Below are positions 1 to 6,174 of a stretch of DNA of 25,522 nt, one piece after another. Position numbers and translations under genes: made by a program. The stretch spans positions 1 through 25,522 of the forward strand of contig JAGZCC010000032.1 of assembly GCA_018369555.1 (NCBI GenBank), in the 5' to 3' direction. Below the pieces are notes generated by a model. It ran no database searches. It saw only the letters and a list, made by a program, of their open reading frames with translations, and had not been told where the DNA came from. The stretch is from Thomasclavelia spiroformis (GTDB taxonomy: Bacteria > Bacillota_I > Bacilli_A > Erysipelotrichales > Coprobacillaceae). The first letter of the stretch is position 1; each line of letters opens with the position of its first letter.

Positions 1-72
1 CCTTAGCTCAGTTGGTAGAGCATCTGACTCTTAATCAGAGGGTCCACGGTTCGAGACCGTGAGGGGAGACCA
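1..72 (+). tRNA. tRNA-Lys (anticodon CTT), 5' end cut by window edge; prophage integration site
   Basis: The cloverleaf is nearly complete. The D arm has loop AGTTGGTA, the anticodon stem CTGA/TCAG encloses loop CTCTTAA (anticodon CTT, lysine), and the T arm CACGG/CCGTG has loop TTCGAGA. The 3' acceptor strand AGGGGAG is followed by discriminator A and CCA at 70-72. The first four bases of the acceptor 5' strand lie outside the window. The integrase gene begins 144 bases downstream and points towards the tRNA, the usual arrangement when a temperate phage integrates into a tRNA 3' end. The attL core is therefore probably within the anticodon-to-CCA part, but its limits cannot be set without attR. 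Confidence 0.95.
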
Positions 73-150
73 ATTGAAAATATGGCTTAAACACTAGGTT
101 TTACTAGCGTTTAGGCTTTTTTATTGCTTAAAACTTGATATTATTCTTGC

Positions 151-210
151 TTGGATTTACTGGAATTTAGTTGGATTTTAGTTAATTAAAAGTTGTCAAA
201 AAGTTGTCAA
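151..210. repeat. Direct repeats between tRNA and int, candidate integrase arm-binding sites
   Basis: Two families of short direct repeats are visible. TTGGATTT occurs at 151-158 and 171-178, with a related TGGAATTTAG at 161-170. AAAGTTGTCAA occurs twice in perfect tandem at 189-199 and 200-210. Short direct repeats between the attachment core and int are the usual arm-type binding sites for the N-terminal domain of tyrosine integrases and for Xis. The assignment is an inference from position and repetition. Confidence 0.5.
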
Positions 211-215
211 AAAAA

Positions 216-1358
216 CTACTCTTTGCTGAGTAGTCGTTTTAACATATCGTTTCGATTATTTTTTAATTTATTTTGAACAAAATTTTCAATAATATTATTT
301 TCTCTTAGCTGTTTTTTATCAAGATGGATGTATACTTGTGACAGCATTTTACTGTCACTATGGCCCATATAATATTCAGCATCTTTAAGCCTTACTCCTG
401 AGTAATATAAAAGGGTGGCATATGTATGTCTAAAGATATATGGAGTAAAGCCAGTAGGATTAAAATCAATGTTAAGTTCTATTGCTTTTAGCTTAATTTT
501 ATCAATTATTTTTTTAATCATCCATTTATAGCTTTGATTTGTCATATAATTATCGCCACCAGTGAGGTTTGTGAAAAGTTTGGATGTTTGTATACTGGAA
601 AGATAATAGCTGACAAACGGCAAAATATTAGTGAATAGAGGCACTTCACGAATACTGCTGCTATTTTTAGTAAATGCTTGAAAGATAGGCTGATTAGAAG
701 TATATACAACGGTTTTATTTATAATAACGTATCCGGTATTATTATTTATTATAAAATCATCTTTTGTTAATGCTCTTGTTTCTTCAGGTCTAAGACCACA
801 GTACTTGCTCATAATTACGAACATTTTTTCACGATCGGTAAACTCAGCAACTTCAGTTAAATAGAATTCTTCATCTGTTAAAATTCTTTTTTGTTTTTTA
901 GTTTCAATTTTTGGTTTCACTATACGTCGACATGGATTTTTATTTATGATATCGTCATCAACAGCATTTTCTAAAATTTGATTCAGCGTCATATATACTT
1001 TATTTGCAGTATTAGGTTTATCAATAAGTGTGTTGATTAATCTTTGAATATCAGTTTTCTTTATATCAGCAATTTTTTTATAATTGATTTCTGCAAAATG
1101 ATTGTTTAAGATTGACTTGTAACTTTGTACTGATTTAGCACTGATCAGTGGTTCTTTTGTCTTGAACCATTCCCATTTATAATCTTTAAATATTGCAGCC
1201 TTACTCTTTAATAAAAGTCCGCACTCATAGTTATTTATCATATTTGCTCTTTTTTTATCAACTTCTTTAATTGTTTTACCATAGACATAATATTTTTTTT
1301 CACCTAATGTTAATGTAGTAACATATCTTCCATCTTTTCTTTGTTTATATTTTCCCAT
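216..1358 (-). CDS. int: Phage tyrosine recombinase (site-specific integrase)
   Basis: Catalyses integration and, with an excisionase, excision at the adjacent tRNA-Lys. The 380-residue product has a basic, beta-rich arm-binding N-terminus (about 1-45), a SAM-like core-binding domain (about 55-140) and a catalytic domain (about 160-370). Visible catalytic residues are R190 (LRPEE), K231 in the beta-hairpin, R310 and H311 (FRHTYAT), H333 (MGHSD) and the nucleophile Y343 (VYIHL). The first histidine of the usual HxxR motif is a tyrosine here (Y307), which is tolerated in this family. I chose the ATG at 1358, preceded by AAAGGA, over an in-frame TTG at 1379. Length is normal for Gram-positive phage integrases, and no frameshift is seen. 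Confidence 0.95.
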   Translation of the reverse strand: MGKYKQRKDGRYVTTLTLGEKKYYVYGKTIKEVDKKRANMINNYECGLLLKSKAAIFKDYKWEWFKTKEPLISAKSVQSYKSILNNHFAEINYKKIADIKKTDIQRLINTLIDKPNTANKVYMTLNQILENAVDDDIINKNPCRRIVKPKIETKKQKRILTDEEFYLTEVAEFTDREKMFVIMSKYCGLRPEETRALTKDDFIINNNTGYVIINKTVVYTSNQPIFQAFTKNSSSIREVPLFTNILPFVSYYLSSIQTSKLFTNLTGGDNYMTNQSYKWMIKKIIDKIKLKAIELNIDFNPTGFTPYIFRHTYATLLYYSGVRLKDAEYYMGHSDSKMLSQVYIHLDKKQLRENNIIENFVQNKLKNNRNDMLKRLLSKE

Positions 1359-1386
1359 AATAAAAACACGTCCTTTCAATTGTTAT

Positions 1387-1415
1387 TTGCCTTAGACGTG
1401 CTCTTGTGGTAAAAT
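1387..1415 (+). promoter_or_regulatory. Sigma-A-type promoter for the structured RNA
   Basis: TTGCCT (1387-1392) and TAAAAT (1410-1415) are separated by exactly 17 bp, predicting transcription from about 1422 on the plus strand. It lies back to back with int and directly precedes a run of hairpins ending in a terminator. No coding region follows within that unit. Confidence 0.55.
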
Positions 1416-1421
1416 TGAGTA

Positions 1422-1545
1422 CGTAAAAGGACTTTTGAGAGAGTCTTTTATATTAAGTGATATTGGCGTATCACTTTTAAGTTAGCGATGGTATCTCTAC
1501 GGGGACCATTGCGTAAACCATCCTATTGGCGTAGGGTGGTTTTTT
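1422..1545 (+). ncRNA. Candidate small RNA with four hairpins, two carrying the same TTGGCG loop
   Basis: Four hairpins follow one another. H1 at 1425-1449 has a bulged 8-bp stem. H2 is AAGTGATA (1455-1462), loop TTGGCG, TATCACTT (1469-1476), a perfect 8-bp stem. H3 is GCGATGGT (1485-1492) with ACCATTGC (1505-1512), 8 bp with one G-U and a 12-nt loop. H4 is ACCATCCTA (1517-1525), loop TTGGCG, TAGGGTGGT (1532-1540), 9 bp with one G-U, running into six T, so it is an intrinsic terminator on the plus strand. The 10-mer TATTGGCGTA forms the loop and closing pairs of both H2 and H4. A 17-bp-spaced promoter lies just upstream. I do not recognise an RNA family. It could be a trans-acting RNA, a protein-binding decoy, or a long leader on the int message read from the other strand. 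Confidence 0.6.
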
Positions 1546-1581
1546 GTATTTAAATTTTAAAATTTACTATATATAATTTTG

Positions 1582-3012
1582 TTAGTAGCATTTTTTACAT
1601 GCTCCGTAACCACGGCTTTGTGCTTCACTTATAGATATTGCTACAGGATTTTTCATATTACTGCAATTAGGATTCGAATGGTATTTTGTACCATCACCAC
1701 TTCCAGCAATATATACTGTGGTTTCGTTTTGCTGTTGTTGTTGGATTTGTGCTTGTCTTTGTGCTTCAATTTCAGCTTGTCTTCGTGCCTCTTGTTCTGC
1801 TGCAATTTGAGTTTGACGTTGGGCTTCTTGTTCTGCAGCGATTTGCGCTTGTCTCGCTGCTTCTTCTTGTTGTTTTTTTATTTCATCACTAGGATCTTTA
1901 GTGACAGGAGCAGATCCGTTGTTTGAAGTAGTTTCAGTGAATTTATAACTTAACTTATTATTTTTTAAAGAAAAAGTTATATTACCTTTTATATCAGTTC
2001 TAAATGTTTTTATGTTTTTATCTTCCAAGCGTTCTAAAACTTCTTTATCTGGATGATTATATTTATTATTTTTGCCGCATTCAATAACTGCATATTTAAT
2101 GTTTAGCGATTTTAAAAACTTATCACTAGTTGCCGATTTGCTTCCGTGATGAGAAACTTTTAATATGTCTATATCTGTTGGTAATTGATTAACAATATTC
2201 TTTTCAATTTTTTCTGTTGCGTCTCCCATAAATAAAATATTAGTTTGATTTGATTCAAGGAGAGTAACTAATGATAATTCATTACCTTCGCCAGTTGATT
2301 CAGTATTAAAAAATTTAATTGTAGTATTGTTATCAAGATTAATTGCTTGATTTTCTAATGGAACCGAAGGTGTAAGTCCTTTTGATGATAATGAATAGAT
2401 AAAATCTCTATAAGTTTTACTGTCTGATGAACCATTTGATACGTATGATTGACCAATATCAAAATTTGTTACAACGGCATCTAATCCACCTGAATGATCA
2501 GCATCTGGATGAGTACTAACCAAATAATCGATTTTTGATATATTAATATTATTTAGATAATTAACAATTCTTTGTTCATCATTATTATCCCCAGCATCAA
2601 TTAGTAAGTTTTTATCATCGGTCTCAACAAAAGTACAATCTGAGTTACCTGTATCTATAAAATGAACTTTCAAATTTGATTGCTTTTCAGCATCTTTTTG
2701 AGTGGTTTCTTTAATACTTTCTTTAGAATTTAGATTAGTATTTTTGTTTATGTTTGAATTACTATTATCTGTTGGTGTTGGGCTAATTAAGGCTGCAATA
2801 ATGAACAGCACAATAGATAGAATAATTCTATATTTTCTATTAATATTAAATTCAAATTTTTCTTTTATTTTTAAAAAATGTGTTGTAATAACAATACCAG
2901 ACAATATCAATAAGATACTTGGTAATAAACCATATTCTTTAAAAATAACAATACCTGTAAAAATAATTAAGTATCCAATAATATTACCTAGATATTTTAA
3001 AATTTTATCCAT
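1582..3012 (-). CDS. Membrane-anchored ComEC-like metallo-beta-lactamase-fold protein with C-terminal cysteine motif
   Basis: 476 residues. The N-terminus has hydrophobic segments at about 6-26, 28-48 and 62-80. A metallo-beta-lactamase domain (about 113-355) follows, with the metal-binding motif HPDADH at 168-173, then GDAT and SHHGS further on; this matches the ComEC/Rec2 C-terminal domain family. A charged Q/A/E-rich, probably coiled-coil stretch (about 370-430) leads to a C-terminal motif (about 432-476) with H, C and a final CKKC, like small metal-binding tails on secreted nuclease-like proteins. The catalytic domain is probably outside the cell. The start ATG at 3012 follows GGGGG. It lies in the lysogeny module on the same strand as int and the repressor, so it is probably expressed in the lysogen. 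Substrate is unknown; extracellular DNA or phosphodiester hydrolysis is an inference. Confidence 0.85.
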   Translation of the reverse strand: MDKILKYLGNIIGYLIIFTGIVIFKEYGLLPSILLILSGIVITTHFLKIKEKFEFNINRKYRIILSIVLFIIAALISPTPTDNSNSNINKNTNLNSKESIKETTQKDAEKQSNLKVHFIDTGNSDCTFVETDDKNLLIDAGDNNDEQRIVNYLNNINISKIDYLVSTHPDADHSGGLDAVVTNFDIGQSYVSNGSSDSKTYRDFIYSLSSKGLTPSVPLENQAINLDNNTTIKFFNTESTGEGNELSLVTLLESNQTNILFMGDATEKIEKNIVNQLPTDIDILKVSHHGSKSATSDKFLKSLNIKYAVIECGKNNKYNHPDKEVLERLEDKNIKTFRTDIKGNITFSLKNNKLSYKFTETTSNNGSAPVTKDPSDEIKKQQEEAARQAQIAAEQEAQRQTQIAAEQEARRQAEIEAQRQAQIQQQQQNETTVYIAGSGDGTKYHSNPNCSNMKNPVAISISEAQSRGYGACKKCY

Positions 3013-3114
3013 ATTTTTCCCCCATGTTTTTATAACTAAAATAATATATATTATAAAAATTTGTATTAATTGCTTTTTAAAGTGATTTTTTTATACTTTT
3101 GCTTTTGATTTATT

Positions 3115-3969
3115 TTATTGATAACTTCCCATTATTACTTCTCCATCGAATTGTACATAAGTAGCTTGTCCTTCGCCGTTATCTTGCATTTGTATTTGAA
3201 CAATGAATTTGGAACGTATTTTTGCACCAAAACTATTTTCAGCATCGACATAAGAAGATACTGTTACCAGATTATTATTTTTAGACATATTCCATCCTTC
3301 TAGTTGATCAAGCCATCCTCCTGGATATTCGGCTGTTGAAGGAGCTTTTAATATGCCGTCGATTATATCTTTGCAGTATGATTTGATTGTAATTGCTTCA
3401 GTAGTAGAAATAGTATTTCTTTTTTCTTGAAGTTCTTCTTCATCTTTTTTAGCTTCTTCAGCAAGTTTAGCATTTTTTTCTGCAATTTGTTCATCTGTTA
3501 GTTTAACTGTTACTTTAAACTTATTAGTTTTTATCTTATTAGAATGCTCATCAATTATCTTGCAAGTAACTTCTGTTTTTCCTTCTTCAAGACCTGTTAT
3601 TTTATTATCTTCAACTGATATAATCGCATGATCATAATTTTTAAAAGATGTTTCTTTTATTTTTGCATCTTTAGGGGAAACTTTAAATTCAATTTTTTTA
3701 GATTTATCTTTATATAACTCTATATTCTCAACTGTTACTTTATCTATTTCAGGTCCTTTTGTTGCTTCACTAATTATTCCATAAATAGAAATCAGTGCAA
3801 ATATAACACAAGTTATAATGATTTTTTGCTTTTTTGTGAATTTTTCTGATTTATAGAATTTATATATGTATTTGAATATATAATACATTATGACCAGCGG
3901 TAAAATACAAAGCGCACCTATGACTTTCCACAAAGTCCATTTTTTTCTTGTTTTATTGTCATTTTTCAT
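3115..3969 (-). CDS. Membrane protein with Ig-like (Big_2-type) domain, coiled coil and C-terminal beta domain; accessory gene
   Basis: 284 residues from the ATG at 3969 (GGGAG 8 bases upstream; the in-frame TTG at 3984 and ATG at 3975 are worse placed). There are two N-terminal membrane segments (about 13-36 and 48-68), then an Ig-like domain (about 72-158) with the Big_2-like pattern of a lysine-rich strand, VSPKDAKI and GLEEGKTEVTCK. A short charged helix (about 160-185) follows. The last 90 residues resemble a domain of unknown function common in Bacillota lysogeny genes (LKAPSTAEYPGG, then SFGAKIRSKF). The body is probably extracellular. It shares strand and neighbourhood with the metallo-beta-lactamase gene. 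Such genes between int and the repressor are often lysogenic-conversion or superinfection-exclusion factors; this role is not shown by the sequence. Confidence 0.75.
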   Translation of the reverse strand: MKNDNKTRKKWTLWKVIGALCILPLVIMYYIFKYIYKFYKSEKFTKKQKIIITCVIFALISIYGIISEATKGPEIDKVTVENIELYKDKSKKIEFKVSPKDAKIKETSFKNYDHAIISVEDNKITGLEEGKTEVTCKIIDEHSNKIKTNKFKVTVKLTDEQIAEKNAKLAEEAKKDEEELQEKRNTISTTEAITIKSYCKDIIDGILKAPSTAEYPGGWLDQLEGWNMSKNNNLVTVSSYVDAENSFGAKIRSKFIVQIQMQDNGEGQATYVQFDGEVIMGSYQ

Positions 3970-3995
3970 TTTCATCTCTCCCAAATAATAACAAT

Positions 3996-4265
3996 TTATA
4001 AAAATATTTTTGTTAAATCATTAACAATTTTTCCAACTTCATTTTCACATATATTTTCATCTTCTTTTGAATAGGAAAAATGGTTTTTAAATATGTGAAT
4101 CAATTCATGAACAGTTGTTTTTATATTTTGTTCTTTACTGTATTTTTTATTTATTATGACTAAATAAGAATAGCCATTGTAATATGCAAACCCTTTAACC
4201 GAAGAGGGGATGTCGACATAATTAAGATTAATATCATAGAATCTTAAAAAGTCTTCAAAATCCAT
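3996..4265 (-). CDS. Short ImmA/IrrE-family metallopeptidase
   Basis: 89 residues with the zinc motif HELIH followed by KNHF, then ENEVGKIVNDL in the place of the third ligand. This is the pattern of ImmA/IrrE (COG2856) peptidases, which cleave or inactivate an XRE-type phage repressor to induce the prophage or ICE. The ATG at 4265 is 5 bases beyond the stop of the repressor gene, so the two are translationally coupled, as is usual for an ImmR/ImmA pair. It is shorter than typical ImmA (about 120-170 residues) but contains the whole catalytic helix. Whether it is fully active cannot be judged. Confidence 0.8.
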   Translation of the reverse strand: MDFEDFLRFYDINLNYVDIPSSVKGFAYYNGYSYLVIINKKYSKEQNIKTTVHELIHIFKNHFSYSKEDENICENEVGKIVNDLTKIFL

Positions 4266-4269
4266 ATAA

Positions 4270-4719
4270 TCATCTCGTTTCTTTGTTGAATGTGTCGATG
4301 ATTTTTAATACTTGTTCTAAGTCTTCAGGACTTAGTTTTTTTGCTTTGTCAAATAATAAAACCAATTGATCATTAGCAATTATATCTTCATAAAGTTCTA
4401 ATAACTCTGGTTTATCTTTTAGATAAGAAACATTTTTCACATAATCACCAAGTGATGAGTTATTTGAATTATGAAAATCAACTTCATTTTCAGCTTCTTT
4501 TATTACATCAACATAATTGATATTTAATGCTTTGCATACAATAGGTAAAACATCCATATCAATACGTGATTTACCATCTTCATATCTTTTTAATGTACTT
4601 TTTGTTTTAATGTTATTAATACTTTCAACAAGTTGATCTAAACTCATTTCTTTATTTAATCGTTCTCGTTTTAAAATTTTTCCTATTTCTTTATAAAGCA
4701 TCATATCAATTTTTGCCAT
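4270..4719 (-). CDS. CI/ImmR-like phage repressor, XRE family
   Basis: 149 residues from the ATG at 4719, which is preceded by AGAAGGTGAT; an upstream in-frame ATG at 4806 would run through the promoter and is rejected. An N-terminal helix-turn-helix (about 8-62: KEIGKILKRERLNKEMSLD, then STLKRYEDGKSRI) is followed by a helical, acidic C-terminal part without the Ser-Lys autoprotease domain of LexA/CI. That fits repression relieved by the adjacent ImmA-type peptidase. It is divergent from the Cro-like gene. Its promoter (TTGTAA-16-TATAAT read on the minus strand) is overlapped by a perfect dyad at 4745-4762, suggesting autoregulation. Confidence 0.9.
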   Translation of the reverse strand: MAKIDMMLYKEIGKILKRERLNKEMSLDQLVESINNIKTKSTLKRYEDGKSRIDMDVLPIVCKALNINYVDVIKEAENEVDFHNSNNSSLGDYVKNVSYLKDKPELLELYEDIIANDQLVLLFDKAKKLSPEDLEQVLKIIDTFNKETR

Positions 4720-4741
4720 TATATCACCTTCTTTTAAAATA

Positions 4742-4769
4742 ATTATACCAAAAAAATGGTATATTACAA
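4742..4769 (-). promoter_or_regulatory. Repressor promoter (PRM-like)
   Basis: Read on the minus strand, -35 TTGTAA (complement of 4764-4769) and -10 TATAAT (complement of 4742-4747) are 16 bp apart and lie just upstream of the repressor ribosome binding site. Operator A occupies the spacer and part of the -10. Confidence 0.7.
4745..4762. promoter_or_regulatory. Operator A, perfect dyad ATACCA-N6-TGGTAT
   Basis: Perfect 6-bp arms around six A. The spacing and the TACC/GGTA core match the sites at 4836-4853 and 5085-5102. It covers the repressor promoter, consistent with autoregulation by CI or repression by Cro. Confidence 0.65.
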
Positions 4770-4786
4770 CAATAAATAAAAAATAT

Positions 4787-4804
4787 GTGCCATAAAAATG
4801 TTGC
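4787..4804. promoter_or_regulatory. Operator B, degenerate copy
   Basis: GTGCCA at 4787-4792 followed by TAAAAA and TGTTGC gives the left half-site intact and the right half-site degenerate. It overlaps the -35 hexamer of the rightward promoter. Confidence 0.5.
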
Positions 4805-4829
4805 AATATCTTTGGAATAGTGATATATT
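4801..4829 (+). promoter_or_regulatory. Rightward early promoter (PR-like) for the Cro-like gene
   Basis: TTGCAA (4801-4806), a 17-bp spacer and TATATT (4824-4829) precede the Cro-like gene. It is flanked by operators B and C, as expected for the lysis-lysogeny switch. Confidence 0.65.
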
Positions 4830-4835
4830 ATTTAT

Positions 4836-4853
4836 GTGCCACAAATACGGTAC
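4836..4853. promoter_or_regulatory. Operator C, GTGCCA-N6-CGGTAC
   Basis: An 18-bp imperfect dyad covering the predicted start of the rightward transcript and ending just before the AGGAGG of the Cro-like gene. It shares GTGCCAnAAATA with operator D and GTGCCAnAAA with B. Confidence 0.6.
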
Positions 4854-4869
4854 AAGAAAGGAGGCTTAA

Positions 4870-5067
4870 ATGGAAGAGTATACAGTAGAGCAGGCTAGAC
4901 GCTTAGCAAAAATTTCTCAAAAAAAGATGGCACAATATCTTAATATAAGTGAAAATGCATATATTAATAAAGAAAAAGGTGAAACAAAATTTTATGTTGA
5001 TGAGGCTTTGAAGTTGGCCAAATATGTTAACATTCCTTTTGAAAAAATAAAGTTTACAAGAATTTAA
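4870..5067 (+). CDS. Cro-like XRE-family DNA-binding protein
   Basis: 65 residues, almost entirely one helix-turn-helix domain: EQARRLAKISQKKMAQYLN as the first helices, SENAYINKEKGET as recognition helix and following turn, then two closing helices. It is the first gene of the rightward transcript, divergent from the repressor, with AAGGAGG 7 bases before the ATG. Size and position fit a Cro or antirepressor-type regulator that shuts off the repressor promoter after induction. Operator-like sites lie on both sides of the gene. Confidence 0.85.
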   Translation: MEEYTVEQARRLAKISQKKMAQYLNISENAYINKEKGETKFYVDEALKLAKYVNIPFEKIKFTRI

Positions 5068-5084
5068 TTTTTTTTACATTTAAC

Positions 5085-5102
5085 GTGCCATAAATATGGA
5101 AC
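5085..5102. promoter_or_regulatory. Operator D, GTGCCA-N6-TGGAAC
   Basis: Fourth copy of the 18-bp site, 17 bases after the stop of the Cro-like gene. It agrees with operator C at 13 of 18 positions. It has no clear promoter of its own and could be an auxiliary or looping site. Confidence 0.55.
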
Positions 5103-5116
5103 ATTTTTTATCTATA

Positions 5117-5176
5117 TTCATCGACCAATTAAATCATAACAAATTATCAAATTATGTGATTTGAGAAATCGATGAA
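5117..5176. repeat. Nested 60-bp dyad between the Cro-like and excisionase genes
   Basis: TTCATCGA (5117-5124) is the reverse complement of TCGATGAA (5169-5176). Inside, AAATCA (5131-5136) is the reverse complement of TGATTT (5157-5162). Six bases separate outer and inner arms on each side. The symmetry suggests a protein-binding site or a long hairpin in the early transcript. The function is unknown. Confidence 0.5.
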
Positions 5177-5263
5177 CAAAACCAAGTATTTGGCTCTGAA
5201 ATTGGAAAGGAGAAAAGTATATAAATAAAATTAATTATTTCAATAATGCTTTCATAAAAAAAA

Positions 5264-5283
5264 GCCGACGCGGCAACGTCGAC
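5264..5283 (+). other. GC-rich stem-loop in the early leader
   Basis: GCCGACG (5264-5270), loop CGGCAA, CGTCGAC (5277-5283) pair at 6 of 7 positions after a run of eight A. It is strikingly GC-rich for this genome. No T tract follows, so it is not a standard terminator. It could stabilise the early mRNA or be the end of a very short reading frame (see findings). Confidence 0.5.
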
Positions 5284-5335
5284 TAAGAAAAACAAAAACA
5301 ATTAAATTATAAAACAAATCAAGGAGGAAGTCAAA

Positions 5336-5533
5336 ATGGAATCAAAAAAGGAGTATCCAAAACGATATATGACAATTAAGGAACTAGTGCCGTTTGGATT
5401 TACAGTTTACGAACTAAATAAATATGTACAGATTCATGGATTTCCCGCATATAAGCCACCTGGAAAAACAAGTACTTGGAAGATAGATACCTCAAAACTT
5501 GACAGTTGGCTAATGCGGAGGTTTGGAACATGA
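5336..5533 (+). CDS. Probable excisionase / MerR-like winged-helix DNA-binding protein
   Basis: 65 residues with the layout of small phage Xis or helix_turn_helix_17 proteins: YMTIKELVPFGFTVYELNKYVQ as the first helices, FPAYKPPGKTSTWKIDTSKLDSW as the wing and final helix. AAGGAGG lies 7 bases upstream. Its place, second in the early operon, fits a recombination directionality factor working with the integrase, but it could instead be a transcription factor. No conserved residue decides between these. Confidence 0.65.
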   Translation: MESKKEYPKRYMTIKELVPFGFTVYELNKYVQIHGFPAYKPPGKTSTWKIDTSKLDSWLMRRFGT

Positions 5534-5622
5534 ATGAGCGAAAGTTTTGGATAATTTTAGGAATTATGATTGTAACTACATTCATTGTAGAAGCAGTAAT
5601 AAGAAAAATTTTAGGAGGATAG
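5530..5622 (+). CDS. 30-residue single-pass membrane peptide
   Basis: The start ATG overlaps the TGA of the excisionase gene (ATGA) and the frame ends 3 bases before the next start. The product is MNERK, a hydrophobic helix (about 6-22) and a short basic tail ending KILGG. The stretch that encodes LGG also supplies the AGGAGG of the next gene, showing tight operon packing. Small membrane peptides are common in phage early operons; I do not recognise a family. Confidence 0.55.
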   Translation: MNERKFWIILGIMIVTTFIVEAVIRKILGG

Positions 5623-5625
5623 GAC

Positions 5626-5961
5626 ATGGAAGAGTTACTAAAAAAATTAGCTAAATTATCAGAAGAAGTTGGCTATAAAGAAATTATTACTTCAAAAATA
5701 GAAATCAACCCATCGGGAGTTAGAACATGTATCGAAATTGATGAATCAATGATTAACTATATTAAATCAATTTCAACGCTGAAAAAAGAAGATATCTTAA
5801 AGATTTTTGAACCGGTTATTTCAGAGGTGAAAAAAGTAGCTGAAACGCTAAATTATGAAATCAATAATAATCAAAGAGATTTAAAAAAAGAAGATATATT
5901 AATGGTTGTTGAAAAGTTGCTAAATAAATTAGAAGAGGAACAAGCGGATGAGCAAAAATAA
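5626..5961 (+). CDS. Hypothetical early protein
   Basis: 111 residues, acidic and mostly helical by composition, with two similar helical stretches (LKKEDILKIFEPVISEV and LKKEDILMVVEKLLNKL), suggesting an internal duplication. It has no membrane segment and no cysteine pairs. AGGAGG lies 6 bases before the ATG, and it overlaps the next gene by 14 bases. I do not recognise a family; the position is between excisionase and recombination genes. Confidence 0.75.
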   Translation: MEELLKKLAKLSEEVGYKEIITSKIEINPSGVRTCIEIDESMINYIKSISTLKKEDILKIFEPVISEVKKVAETLNYEINNNQRDLKKEDILMVVEKLLNKLEEEQADEQK

Positions 5962-6172
5962 TTTTAATCATAATATGTTCAGTAAAAATCTAAATGATGC
6001 ATACTTTGAAATTATTGAGCAAAAACGTATAGATTTAGATGTACGTTGTCAAATTGAAACAAATGTCAATGATGAGACTGTAAAAGTTTATTTAATTAAA
6101 AAGAATAAAATTATTAAAATTTTAACTTTCAAAGAAGGTAAAAAGTATTACAAGAGCATAGGGGGAAAATAA
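5948..6172 (+). CDS. Hypothetical early protein
   Basis: 74 residues. It begins inside the end of the previous gene, so translation is coupled, and it ends 2 bases before the next ATG. The predicted content is a short polar N-terminus followed by several strands (VRCQIETNVNDETVKVYLIKK, KIIKILTFKEGKKYYKSI). It is basic (many K) and lacks recognisable motifs. It may be an accessory of the neighbouring ATPase, judged from order only. Confidence 0.7.
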   Translation: MSKNNFNHNMFSKNLNDAYFEIIEQKRIDLDVRCQIETNVNDETVKVYLIKKNKIIKILTFKEGKKYYKSIGGK

Positions 6173-6174
6173 TA

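Noticed and set aside
1422..1545. Structured RNA considered as a type III toxin-antitoxin repeat RNA
   Set aside because: The stems are not tandem copies of one unit and no ToxN-like gene is adjacent.
1740..1870. Short repeated units in the metallo-beta-lactamase gene, considered as a tandem repeat or CRISPR-like array
   Set aside because: They are imperfect repeats of EAQRQAQI-type codons within one reading frame, with no spacers.
1579..1926. 115-codon plus-strand open frame rich in C, F and L
   Set aside because: It is the antisense of the Q/A/E-rich repeat of the metallo-beta-lactamase gene; the low-complexity coding sequence opens the other strand. No ribosome binding site.
4720..4806. 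29-residue N-terminal extension of the repressor from the ATG at 4806
   Set aside because: It would be translated across the repressor promoter and operator A; the ATG at 4719 has an ideal ribosome binding site and normal domain start.
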